This document shows, piece by piece, positions 34,754 through 43,500 of a stretch of 64,000 bases of DNA. This stretch comes from JABMMZ01 sp040403495 (GTDB taxonomy: Bacteria; Bacteroidota; Bacteroidia; NS11-12g; UBA955). The number at the start of each line of letters is the position of its first letter. Position 1 is the first letter of the stretch. The notes beneath the pieces were generated by a model. It searched no databases, was not told where the DNA came from, and worked only from the letters and a program-made list of their open reading frames with translations. The stretch covers positions 8,337-72,336 of the forward strand of contig JBBAKM010000016.1 of NCBI GenBank assembly GCA_040403495.1, in the 5' to 3' direction. A program made the translations under genes and the position numbers.

Positions 34754-35240
34754 AAAGATTCTGAATAAATGTCCTTTGCTCATTCAAAGCTCAACTTTTT
34801 CCAGAATGACCAACCCCATAAACAATTAAACAATTAAACGTTAAACAATTAAAAAATAAACACTTTAAACCTTTTAAACCTTTTAAACACCTAAACACCT
34901 AAACACCTAAACAACTAAAAGATTCTGAATAAAAGTCCCTTGCTCATTCAAAGCTCAACTTTTTCCAGAATGACTAACCCCATAAACAATTAAACACTTT
35001 AAACCTTTTAAACACCTAAACACCTAAACACCTAAACACCTAAACACCTAAACAACAAAAAGATTCTGAATAAAAGTCCTTTTCTCATTCAAAGCTCAAC
35101 TTTTTCCAGAATGACCAACCCCATAAACAATTGAACAATTAAACAATTAAAAAATAAACACTTTAAACCTTTTAAACACCTAAACAATTAAACAATTGAA
35201 CAATTAAACACCTAAACAAATAAACCATTTAACAATAAAA
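34754..35240. repeat. Composite tandem repeat: three 78-bp units separated by 8-9-bp microsatellite arrays
   Basis: The 78-bp unit occurs at 34754-34831, 34918-34995 and 35059-35136, with only a few differences between copies. Each unit starts AAAGATTCTGAATAAA and contains CTCATTCAAAGCTCAAC and TTTTTCCAGAATGAC. ATTCTG near its start can pair with CAGAAT about 40 bases later. Between and after the units lie short tandem arrays of AAACAATT, AAACCTTTT and AAACACCT; AAACACCT is repeated three times after unit 1 and five times after unit 2. Larger periods are 164 and 141 bases. No frame is open through it. It lies in the interval between xer and hpf, genes that are normally close together, and may form part of the hpf leader. 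Confidence 0.93.
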
Positions 35241-35244
35241 CAAT

Positions 35245-35547
35245 ATGGATATTCAATTTCAAACCCCACATTTCAAAGCAGACAAAAAGCTTTTAGATTC
35301 AATTTCACAAAAATTGAACAAATTAGAACACTTTTATGACAAGATAATTGACGCATCAGTGTTTTTGAAGATAGAAAAGTCGGACGACAAAGAAAATAAA
35401 ATACTTGAGATAAAGATAAATGTACTAAATGCGACCTTATTTGTTGAGGAAAAGGATAAAACATTTGAGAATGCTTTAGACAAAGCAGAGGATGCTATAA
35501 AAGCCAAGCTAATAAAGTACAAACAGAAGATTTCACAAGTTAGTTAA
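35245..35547 (+). CDS. hpf: Ribosome hibernation-promoting factor, short form
   Basis: Binds the decoding centre of idle ribosomes and helps keep them inactive. The 100-residue length and the start MDIQFQTPHFKADKKLLD, followed by KLEHFYDKIIDASVFLKIE, match the short HPF/RaiA family. It lacks the long-HPF C-terminal dimerisation domain. It sits between xer and the tRNA cluster, as in many Bacteroidota. No promoter box is visible just upstream, so the message may begin within or before the repeat array. Confidence 0.9.
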   Translation: MDIQFQTPHFKADKKLLDSISQKLNKLEHFYDKIIDASVFLKIEKSDDKENKILEIKINVLNATLFVEEKDKTFENALDKAEDAIKAKLIKYKQKISQVS

Positions 35548-35632
35548 CCCCTTTTTTTGTATTATAAAACGGTGTTAAAAGCAATGTTTTAAAGAGCTAA
35601 AAATAATTTTTTTAAAAAAAAATTAAAAACGC

Positions 35633-35663
35633 TTTGAAAAGTCAAATTAATTCGCTTTTTTTG
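35633..35663 (+). promoter_or_regulatory. Probable promoter of the tRNA-tuf cluster
   Basis: TTTG (35633-35636), a 19-base spacer, and TTTTTTTG (35656-35663), which differs from TAnnTTTG only at the A. It lies 56 bases before the first tRNA. Confidence 0.55.
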
Positions 35664-35719
35664 CAGTCCTTTTTACAAAAATCTAAGTAGACAAAGTAAA
35701 AAAGACAGTTCTTTAAAAT

Positions 35720-35792
35720 GCCACTTTAGCTCAGCTGGTAGAGCAACTGATTTGTAATCAGTAGGTCGTTGGTTCGATCCCGACAAGTGGCT
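35720..35792 (+). tRNA. tRNA-Thr (anticodon UGU)
   Basis: 73-base cloverleaf: acceptor GCCACTT pairs with AAGTGGC, anticodon loop TTTGTAA gives TGT, and the T arm has GGTTCGATCC. The discriminator is T; the 3' CCA is not encoded. First of four tRNAs in tandem before tuf. Confidence 0.96.
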
Positions 35793-35806
35793 CATTGCAA
35801 TGCATT

Positions 35807-35887
35807 GGGGAGTTTCCAGAGTGGCTAAATGGGACAGACTGTAAATCTGTTGCTTCGGCTTCGGTGGTTCGAATCCACCACTCCCCA
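35807..35887 (+). tRNA. tRNA-Tyr (anticodon GUA)
   Basis: 81 bases with a long variable arm, as expected for tRNA-Tyr. Acceptor GGGGAGT pairs with ACTCCCC, the anticodon loop CTGTAAA gives GTA, and the T arm has GGTTCGAATCC. Discriminator A, no encoded CCA. Confidence 0.96.
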
Positions 35888-35940
35888 CTCATTCTTTTAT
35901 TTATAGAGAATAGAAGTTTGTGAAGATAGGCCTTAAAATT

Positions 35941-36013
35941 GCGGGAGTAGCTCAGTTGGTAGAGCGACAGCCTTCCAAGCTGTAGGTCGCGGGTTCGAGC
36001 CTCGTCTCCCGCT
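35941..36013 (+). tRNA. tRNA-Gly (anticodon UCC)
   Basis: 73 bases. Acceptor GCGGGAG pairs with CTCCCGC, the anticodon loop CTTCCAA gives TCC, and the T arm has GGGTTCGAGCC. No encoded CCA. Confidence 0.96.
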
Positions 36014-36082
36014 CGCTTTAAGTTGATAATCAACAAACAAGTGAGTTTGATTATCAAAGAATGAGCAAAACGACAAAACATT

Positions 36083-36154
<72 letters not shown>

Positions 36155-36213
36155 CAAAGCAAAAAAAATAGAAACATAACAATAAAAATAAAATATAATT
36201 AAATTTAAAAATC

Positions 36214-37401
36214 ATGGCAAAAGAAACATTTGACCGCTCCAAAGCCCACGTTAACATTGGTACAATTGGCCACGTCGACCACGGTAAAACTACATTAACA
36301 GCTGCTATCACTTCAGTTTTAGCAAATGCTGGTTTATCTGAAGCTCGTTCTTTCGATTCAATTGACTCTGCTCCAGAAGAAAAAGAAAGAGGTATCACAA
36401 TCAACACTGCACACGTTGAATATTCAACAGCAACGCGTCACTATGCTCACGTTGACTGTCCAGGTCACGCGGATTATGTTAAAAACATGGTAACGGGTGC
36501 TGCTCAAATGGACGGAGCTATCTTAGTTTGCGCTGCAACTGATGGTCCAATGCCACAAACTCGTGAGCACATCCTACTTGCTCGTCAGGTTGGTGTACCT
36601 CGTCTTGTTGTATTTATGAACAAATGCGACATGGTTGATGATCCTGAATTATTAGACTTAGTAGAAATGGAATTACGTGATTTATTAAGTTTCTATAACT
36701 TTGACGGAGATAATACTCCAATCATCCGTGGATCTGCTTTAGGTGGATTAAACGGAGAGCCAGTTTGGGTTGAAAAAATCATGGAATTAATGGCTGCTGT
36801 AGATACTTACATTCCAATTCCACCAAGATTGGTTGATCAACCATTCCTAATGCCAATTGAAGACGTGTTCTCAATCACTGGTCGTGGTACTGTTGCTACA
36901 GGTAGAATCGAAAGAGGTGTTATAAACGTAGGTGAGCCAGTTGACATCATCGGTTTAGGTGACGAAAAACTTTCTTCTACTGTAACAGGTGTTGAGATGT
37001 TCAGAAAATTATTGGACAGAGGTGAAGCGGGTGACAATGCTGGTATCTTGTTAAGAGGTATCGACAAAGAATCTATCAAAAGAGGTATGGTAATTTGCAA
37101 ACCAGGTTCAGTAACTCCACACTCAAAATTCAAAGCTGAAGTATACGTATTAAGTAAAGAAGAAGGTGGAAGACACACTCCATTCTTTAACAAATACCGT
37201 CATCAGTTCTATTTCCGTACCACTGATATCACAGGTGAAGTTTCATTACCAGAAGGTGTTGAAATGTGTATGCCAGGTGATAACATCACTGTAACAGTTC
37301 AATTGATTGCTCCAATCGCGATGGAAAAAACATTACGTTTTGCGATTCGTGAAGGCGGTAGAACAATCGGTGCTGGTCAGGTAACTGAAATTTTAGATTA
37401 A
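36214..37401 (+). CDS. tuf: Elongation factor Tu
   Basis: GTPase that delivers aminoacyl-tRNA to the ribosome. At 395 residues it is full length. G motifs are GHVDHGKTT (P-loop), DCPGHADYVKNM and NKCDMVDD, with SAL in GSALGGLNG. The effector region has KERGITINTAHVEY. The beta-barrel domains 2 and 3 follow, ending AGQVTEILD. Codon use is visibly more C-rich than in neighbouring genes, as expected for a very highly expressed gene. It lies between four upstream tRNAs and tRNA-Trp. Confidence 0.99.
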   Translation: MAKETFDRSKAHVNIGTIGHVDHGKTTLTAAITSVLANAGLSEARSFDSIDSAPEEKERGITINTAHVEYSTATRHYAHVDCPGHADYVKNMVTGAAQMDGAILVCAATDGPMPQTREHILLARQVGVPRLVVFMNKCDMVDDPELLDLVEMELRDLLSFYNFDGDNTPIIRGSALGGLNGEPVWVEKIMELMAAVDTYIPIPPRLVDQPFLMPIEDVFSITGRGTVATGRIERGVINVGEPVDIIGLGDEKLSSTVTGVEMFRKLLDRGEAGDNAGILLRGIDKESIKRGMVICKPGSVTPHSKFKAEVYVLSKEEGGRHTPFFNKYRHQFYFRTTDITGEVSLPEGVEMCMPGDNITVTVQLIAPIAMEKTLRFAIREGGRTIGAGQVTEILD

Positions 37402-37466
37402 TTTCACTGAAATAATAAATTATTCAAAGGCTGTTGGTTGAAACACACTAACAGCTTTTGACATAG

Positions 37467-37537
37467 ACGGGAATAGTTCAATGGTAGAATAGAGGTCTCC
37501 AAAACCTTTGATCAGGGTTCGAATCCTTGTTCCCGTG
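37467..37537 (+). tRNA. tRNA-Trp (anticodon CCA)
   Basis: 71 bases. Acceptor ACGGGAA pairs with TTCCCGT, the anticodon loop CTCCAAA gives CCA, the T arm has GGGTTCGAATCC, and the discriminator is G, the identity base for Trp. No encoded 3' CCA. The position between tuf and secE is conserved in Bacteroidota. Confidence 0.95.
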
Positions 37538-37553
37538 CAAAAAAAATAAAAGA

Positions 37554-37748
37554 ATGGAAAAAATTAAAAATCTTTGGAATAGTTCAGTTGACGAATTGCT
37601 AAACAAAGTATCTTGGCCAACTTGGGATCAATTAAGAGAAAGTGCAGTTATTGTTCTAATCTCTTCTATAATTTTTGCAGTATTTTTAATGCTTTTAGAT
37701 TATGGTATTGGTTTTGGCTTAGACTTTTTATATGGAGTAACTAAATAA
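37554..37748 (+). CDS. secE: Preprotein translocase subunit SecE
   Basis: Essential small subunit of the SecYEG channel in the inner membrane. 64 residues, with the family signature ELLNKVSWPTWDQLRESAVI and one membrane helix (VIVLISSIIFAVFLMLL). The ATG at 37554 is chosen because an upstream in-frame start would lie inside the tRNA-Trp. Its stop shares a base with the nusG start (TAATG), so the two are coupled. Confidence 0.95.
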   Translation: MEKIKNLWNSSVDELLNKVSWPTWDQLRESAVIVLISSIIFAVFLMLLDYGIGFGLDFLYGVTK

Positions 37749-38290
37749 TGGAAGCGACAGATTTACAATGGTATGTTGTCCGTGCAGTTTCTGGGCAAGA
37801 GAAAAAAGTTAAGGCAAATTTAGAAAGTGAGTTGATTAAAGGTAAACTTACTGAGTATGTGCCCCAAATTTTAATACCAATGGAAAAAGTTTACAAAATT
37901 AAAGATGGCAAAAAAGTAGCCAAAGAACGTAACTATTTTCCAGGGTACATTTTGATACAAGCTAAATTTTTTGGGGAAGTTGAAGCAACCATAAAAGGAA
38001 TTAATGGTGTTGTTGGTTTTTTAGGTACCAAAGACAAACCTGTTCCATTAAGACAATCAGAAGTTAATAGAATTTTAGGTAACGCAGACGAAAATGGAAC
38101 AATTCAATCAGACGTTGCAGAACCATATATAGTTGGAGAAGCGATTAAAGTAACTGACGGTCCATTCAGTGGATTCAGTGGAGTAATTGAAGAAGTGAAT
38201 GACGAAAAGAAAAAAGTGAAAGTTATGGTTAAAATCTTTGGAAGAAGAACACCACTAGAACTTAACTACAATCAAGTTGAAAAAGAATAA
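37748..38290 (+). CDS. nusG: Transcription termination/antitermination factor NusG
   Basis: Binds RNA polymerase and links it to Rho and the ribosome. The 180 residues have an N-terminal NGN domain (QWYVVRAVSGQEKKVKANLE, FPGYILIQAKF, then GVVGFLGTKDKPVPL) and a C-terminal KOW domain (VKVTDGPFSGFSGVIEEVN). It is coupled to secE and is followed 21 bases later by rplK. Confidence 0.98.
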   Translation: MEATDLQWYVVRAVSGQEKKVKANLESELIKGKLTEYVPQILIPMEKVYKIKDGKKVAKERNYFPGYILIQAKFFGEVEATIKGINGVVGFLGTKDKPVPLRQSEVNRILGNADENGTIQSDVAEPYIVGEAIKVTDGPFSGFSGVIEEVNDEKKKVKVMVKIFGRRTPLELNYNQVEKE

Positions 38291-38311
38291 AGAAATAACA
38301 CAATATATAAT

Positions 38312-38749
38312 ATGGCAAAAGAAATAACAGGTTATGTAAAATTGCAAGTAAAAGGCGGACAAGCAAATCCCGCACCTCCCATTGGACCTGCATTGGGCTC
38401 AAAAGGTGTAAACATTATGGAATTTTGTAAACAATTTAATGGTCGTACACAAGATAGAATGGGTAAAGTATTACCTGTTGTATTAACGGTATATTCAGAT
38501 AAGTCGTTTGATTTCATCATCAAAACACCACCAGTTGCAACACAAATTCTAGAAGCAACCAAAGCTGCAAAAGGTTCTGCTGAACCAAATCGTAAAAAAG
38601 TAGCGGAATTAACTTGGGATCAAGTTAAAACCATTGCTGAAGAAAAAATGCCTGACTTAAATTGTTTCAATGTAGAATCTGCAATGAACATGGTAGCTGG
38701 TACAGCAAGAAGTATGGGTATAACAATAGCAGGAGATAAACCTTTTTAA
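38312..38749 (+). CDS. rplK: 50S ribosomal protein L11
   Basis: Part of the GTPase-associated centre of the large subunit. 145 residues. The start has KLQVKGGQANPAPPIGPALG, then FCKQFNGRT; the C-terminal rRNA-binding domain ends GTARSMGITI. First ribosomal gene of the rplKAJL group, 18 bases before rplA. Confidence 0.99.
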   Translation: MAKEITGYVKLQVKGGQANPAPPIGPALGSKGVNIMEFCKQFNGRTQDRMGKVLPVVLTVYSDKSFDFIIKTPPVATQILEATKAAKGSAEPNRKKVAELTWDQVKTIAEEKMPDLNCFNVESAMNMVAGTARSMGITIAGDKPF

Positions 38750-38767
38750 CAATTTATTAGAAAACAA

Positions 38768-39463
38768 ATGGCACTTACAAAGAATAGAAAAAAAGTTATT
38801 GGAAATGTAGATAGTTCAAAAGTTTATTCACTTTCCGAAGCTACAAACCTTTTAAAAGGTATAACGTTTACAAAATTCGATTCATCAGTTGATATCGACG
38901 TAAGATTAGGAGTTGACCCAAAACAAGCTAACCAAATGGTTAGAGGTGTTGCAACACTTCCACATGGTACAGGTAAAACAGTTCGTGTGTTAGTATTATG
39001 TACTCCAGACAAAGAAGCTGAAGCAAAAGCTGCTGGTGCTGACTACGTTGGTTTAGATGATTATATCGATAAAATTAGTAACGGTTGGTTAGACATAGAC
39101 ATTATCATTACCATGCCTGCTGTAATGGCAAAACTTGGTAAGTTAGGAAAAATATTGGGTCCACGTAACTTAATGCCAAATCCTAAATCAGGAACTGTTA
39201 CTCCTGATGTGGCAAAAGCAGTGACTGAAGTAAAAGCTGGTAAAATCGACTTTAAAGTTGACAAAACTGGTATCATACATACTTCAATCGGAAAAGTTAG
39301 CTTTCAACCCAATCAAATCGCTGAGAATGCTGTAGAGATTATGCAAACTCTTAGCAAGCTTAAGCCCTCTGCTTCCAAAGGGACTTATTTCAAAAGCGTA
39401 TACATAAGCTCAACCATGAGCCCAAGTATTTGCATAGACATCAAATCAATTCCAGGAATTTAA
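38768..39463 (+). CDS. rplA: 50S ribosomal protein L1
   Basis: Forms the L1 stalk, which moves with the exiting tRNA. 231 residues, with a start of KNRKKVIGNVDSSK, the family signature segment LGKILGPRNLMPNPKSGTVT and GKIDFKVDKTGIIH. In other bacteria it also represses its own operon; no clear L1-binding mimic is visible here. The gap to rplJ is only 9 bases. Confidence 0.99.
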   Translation: MALTKNRKKVIGNVDSSKVYSLSEATNLLKGITFTKFDSSVDIDVRLGVDPKQANQMVRGVATLPHGTGKTVRVLVLCTPDKEAEAKAAGADYVGLDDYIDKISNGWLDIDIIITMPAVMAKLGKLGKILGPRNLMPNPKSGTVTPDVAKAVTEVKAGKIDFKVDKTGIIHTSIGKVSFQPNQIAENAVEIMQTLSKLKPSASKGTYFKSVYISSTMSPSICIDIKSIPGI

Positions 39464-39472
39464 TCTACTTAA

Positions 39473-39991
39473 ATGAAAAGAGAAGAAAAAAACGCAGTTA
39501 TTGCCGAACTAACAGAAAAGTTCAATTCAGTAAATTCATTGTACATTGCCGATACATCTAGTATTGGAGCTATTGATACAAATCACTTCAGAAGAGAGCT
39601 TTACAAAAACGGTATTACAATGCTTGTCGCTAAAAACACTTTGATTTTGAAAGCGATGCGTGATTCAGGTAAAGATTTCGGTGAATTAGAAGGTGCTTTA
39701 AAAGGTACTTCAGCTTTGTTATTTAGTGAAAACTTTAAAGCACCAGCTCAAGCTATTTTAAAGTTCAGAAAAAAAGGAGATAAACCCAAATTAAAAGGTG
39801 CTTATATTGATAGCGCTGTATTTATTGGAGACAATCAACTTGAAGCTCTAAGTCAATTAAAATCGAAAGAAGACCTAGTTGGAGAAATCATTGGAATGCT
39901 CCAATCTCCAGTACAAAACGTTATCTCAGCTTTACAAAGCAGTGGTGGAACAATCGCAGGTATTGTTAAGACATTATCAGAAAAAAATTAA
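39473..39991 (+). CDS. rplJ: 50S ribosomal protein L10
   Basis: Base of the L7/L12 stalk. 172 residues. The rRNA-binding N-terminal part has SLYIADTSSIGAIDTNHFRR, then VAKNTLILKAM and GTSALLFSEN. The C-terminal helix that recruits L7/L12 dimers follows, rich in Leu and Gln. Lies 32 bases before rplL. Confidence 0.98.
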   Translation: MKREEKNAVIAELTEKFNSVNSLYIADTSSIGAIDTNHFRRELYKNGITMLVAKNTLILKAMRDSGKDFGELEGALKGTSALLFSENFKAPAQAILKFRKKGDKPKLKGAYIDSAVFIGDNQLEALSQLKSKEDLVGEIIGMLQSPVQNVISALQSSGGTIAGIVKTLSEKN

Positions 39992-40023
39992 TCAAACAAA
40001 CAAAAATTTAAAAAATCAAAAAA

Positions 40024-40395
40024 ATGGCAGATTTAAAACAATTCGCAGAACAACTAGTAAATCTAACAGTTAAAGAAGTAAAAGAACTAGCAGACATTTT
40101 AAAAAATGACTATGGTATCGAACCAGCAGCGGCAGCAGTTGCAGTAGCAGCTCCAGCAGCAGCAGCAGAAGTAGCAGCAGAGAAAACAGAATTCACTGTA
40201 ACTCTAAAAAATGCTGGTGCTAACAAACTTCAAATCGTTAAATTAGTTAAAGATTTAACTGGTTTAGGCTTGAAAGAAGCAAAAGAATTAGTAGACGGAG
40301 CTCCAAAACCTGTAAAAGAAAATATATCAAAAGCAGAAGCTGAAGATATCAAAAATAAACTTACAGAAGCTGGCGCAGAAGTTGAAATTGCTTAA
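40024..40395 (+). CDS. rplL: 50S ribosomal protein L7/L12
   Basis: Stalk protein that recruits translation GTPases. The 123 residues have an N-terminal dimer domain (FAEQLVNLTVKEVKELADIL), an Ala-rich hinge (AAAAVAVAAPAAAAEVAAEK) and a C-terminal domain (KTEFTVTLKNAGANKLQIVK, LGLKEAKELVDGAPKPVKE). A hairpin follows before rpoB, which would let L7/L12 be made in excess over polymerase. Confidence 0.99.
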   Translation: MADLKQFAEQLVNLTVKEVKELADILKNDYGIEPAAAAVAVAAPAAAAEVAAEKTEFTVTLKNAGANKLQIVKLVKDLTGLGLKEAKELVDGAPKPVKENISKAEAEDIKNKLTEAGAEVEIA

Positions 40396-40416
40396 TTCTA
40401 CATATTTAATCCTATA

Positions 40417-40462
40417 ACGCCAATAGACCCACTCAAACCGATGGGTCTTTTGGTGTTTTTTT
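40417..40462 (+). terminator. Hairpin between rplL and rpoB, probable attenuator
   Basis: A two-part stem, ACGCCAA with TTGGTGT outside and AGACCCA with TGGGTCT inside, runs into a T tract. It looks like a full intrinsic terminator. rpoB must then be reached by partial readthrough or by a weak internal promoter. Confidence 0.85.
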
Positions 40463-40517
40463 ACATTTTCTATAAAATCGGTTTAAACAAAACATAACAA
40501 TAATTAATTTTACAAAA

Positions 40518-43500
40518 TTGGCAACAAAAGTAAAACAACCAAAAAGAATCAACTTTGGCTCTATCGATAAAGTCGTTGATTACCCAGATTTTCTTGATGT
40601 TCAGTTACAATCTTTTAAGGAATTTTTTCAGTTAGAAACTCACGTTGATAAAAGAACCGACGAAGGTTTGTTCAAAGTGTTTCAAGAAAATTTCCCAATT
40701 AACGACACAAGAAATATATTCACATTAGAATTTTTAGATTATTTCGTCGATCCACCAAGATACTCTATTCAAGAGTGTATCGAAAGAGGATTAACTTATT
40801 CAGTGCCGTTTAAAGCAAAATTAAAACTATCTTGTAACGACCCTGAACATGAGGATTTTGAAACAATTGTTCAAGATGTTTATCTTGGAACAATCCCATA
40901 CATGACTCCAAGTGGTACCTTTGTAATCAATGGTGCTGAAAGAGTTATTGTGTCTCAATTACACCGTTCACCAGGCGTATTCTTCGGACAATCATACCAT
41001 ACCAATGGTACTAAATTGTATTCTGCAAGAGTAATTCCATTTAAAGGTTCTTGGATTGAGTTCGCAACTGACGTAAACAATGTCATGTATGCTTATATTG
41101 ACAGAAAGAAAAAATTCCCAGTAACAACTCTATTAAGAGCTATTGGGTTTGAAACAGATAAAGACATTCTTAATATCTTCGGTTTGGCTGAAGAAGTTAA
41201 AGTTTCTAAGTCTGGATTAAAAAAACATATTGGTCGTAAACTTTCTGCGAGAGTTTTACGTACTTGGGTTGAGGATTTTGTGGATGAGGATACCGGTGAG
41301 GTTGTCTCTATCGAGCGTAACGAAGTTATTATCGAACGTGATACTATCTTGGAAAATTCTCATATCGATGAAATCGTTGACGCAGGTGTAAAAACTATTA
41401 TATTAAATAAAGAGGAAGAAGGTAAAAATGATTTCTCTATCATCTATAATACTTTACAAAAAGATGCTTCTAACAATGGTAAAGAAGCGGTTGAGTTAAT
41501 CTACAGACAATTAAGAAATACTGATCCACCCGATGAGGAAACAGCTCGTGGTATCATTGAAAGATTATTCTTCTCTGATAAACGATATGACTTAGGTGAG
41601 GTTGGTCGTTTCAGAATCAACAAAAAACTTAACTTAACCACTAGCATGGATGTTAAGATTTTAACGAATGAAGACATTATTAAAATCATAACTTACCTAA
41701 TTGAATTGAGTAATAGCCGTTCTGAAGTGGATGATATTGACCACTTAAGTAACAGACGTGTTAGAACAGTAGGTGAACAATTGTATGCACAGTTTGGTGT
41801 TGGTTTAGCACGTATGGCTAGAACTATTCGTGAAAAAATGAACATCCGTGACAATGAGGTATTCACTCCAACTGATTTGATTAACGCCCGTTCTTTGTCT
41901 TCTGTTATTAACTCATTCTTTGGAACTAACCAATTATCTCAGTTCATGGACCAAACTAATCCATTGGCTGAAATTACACACAAAAGAAGAATGTCTGCAC
42001 TTGGACCAGGTGGTTTGAGTAGAGAAAGAGCAGGTTTCGAAGTACGTGACGTTCACTATACTCACTATGGTAGATTATGTACTATTGAAACGCCTGAGGG
42101 ACCAAACATTGGTTTGATTTCTTCTCTTTGTGTTCACGCAAAAATAAACAGTATGGGCTTTATTGAAACTCCTTATTGGCCAGTTGAAAACGGTCGTGTG
42201 GCTTTTGATAAACCAGTTGTATACTTAAGTGCCGAAGAAGAAGATGGAAACGTAATTGCACAGTGTAATGTTGATACTGACAACAATGGTCAGTTTAATA
42301 CCAACGAGGTTAAAGCAAGATTTGAAGGTGACTTCCCATTGGTTGAACCTGAAAAATTACATTACATGGACGTTGCGCCTAATCAAATTGTGTCTATTGC
42401 AGCTTCATTAATTCCATTCTTGGAACATGATGATGCGAACAGAGCCTTGATGGGATCAAACATGCAACGTCAAGCTGTACCATTATTAAGACCAGAAGCT
42501 CCAATCGTTGGAACAGGTCTTGAAGAACGTGTAGCCAAAGATTCAAGAGCATTAATCATTGCTGAAAATGATGGTGTTGTAGATTTTGTTGATGCAAATG
42601 AAATCAGACTTAAATACGATTATACAGAACACGATGAGTTAGTAAACTTTGTTAGTAATACTAAATCATACATGGTAACTAAGTTCTTAAGAACCAACCA
42701 AAGTACATGTATCAACCTTCGTCCAATTGTTAAAAAAGGACAAAGAGTATTAAAAGGAGATGTATTGTGTGAAGGTTATGCAACTCAAGATGGTGAATTA
42801 GCAATAGGTAGAAATCTTAAAGTGGCTTTCATGCCATGGCAAGGTTACAACTTTGAGGATGCTATCGTAATTTCTGAAAAAGTAGTAAGTGACGATTGGT
42901 ATACTTCAATCCACATTGATGAATATGAATTAGAAGTAAGAGATACCAAAAGAGGTGAAGAAGAATTAACCAATGATATTCCAAACGTAAGTGAAGAAGC
43001 AACCAAAAATCTAGATGAAAATGGATTAATTAGAGTTGGTGCTGAAATCAAAGAAGGTGACATTATCATCGGTAAAATTACACCTAAAGGTGAAACTGAA
43101 CCTTCTCCAGAAGAAAAGTTATTAAGAGCAATTTTCGGAGACAAAGCAGGTGACGTAAAAGACGCTTCATTAAAAGCATCACCATCTACTGAAGGTATAG
43201 TAATTGATAAAAAATTATTTACTAAAACCAAAAAAGAGAAAGGTGCCAAAACTGAAGAAAAAGCTAAACTTGCTAAAAACGAACAAGAACATAAACGTAA
43301 TAAAGAAAAACTAACTGAAATATTAGTTCAAAAATTATTTAAAGTTCTTAACGGTAAAACTTCAGCAGGTGTTAAATCGGTTTATGGAGATGACATGATT
43401 CCAAAAGGAACTAAATTTACTCAAAAAAATCTATCAAGTGTAGATTATGATAACGTAAACTTTAGCAGTTGGTCTTCAGATGCTGAGAAAAATGCAATTG

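Noticed and set aside
34754..35240. CRISPR array
   Set aside because: Units are 78 bp, the intervening sequence is itself low-complexity repeat and not unique spacers, and no cas gene is present.
34754..35240. Integron attC array served by the adjacent tyrosine recombinase
   Set aside because: Each unit has one RYYYAAC-like match (GCTCAAC) but no partner GTTRRRY in the right place, no gene cassettes lie between units, and the recombinase looks like housekeeping Xer rather than IntI.
37420..37460. Terminator between tuf and tRNA-Trp (GGCTGTT with AACAGCTT)
   Set aside because: A short stem exists but the loop is long and the T tract is weak; it may be a processing or attenuation site, but I cannot support it as a terminator.
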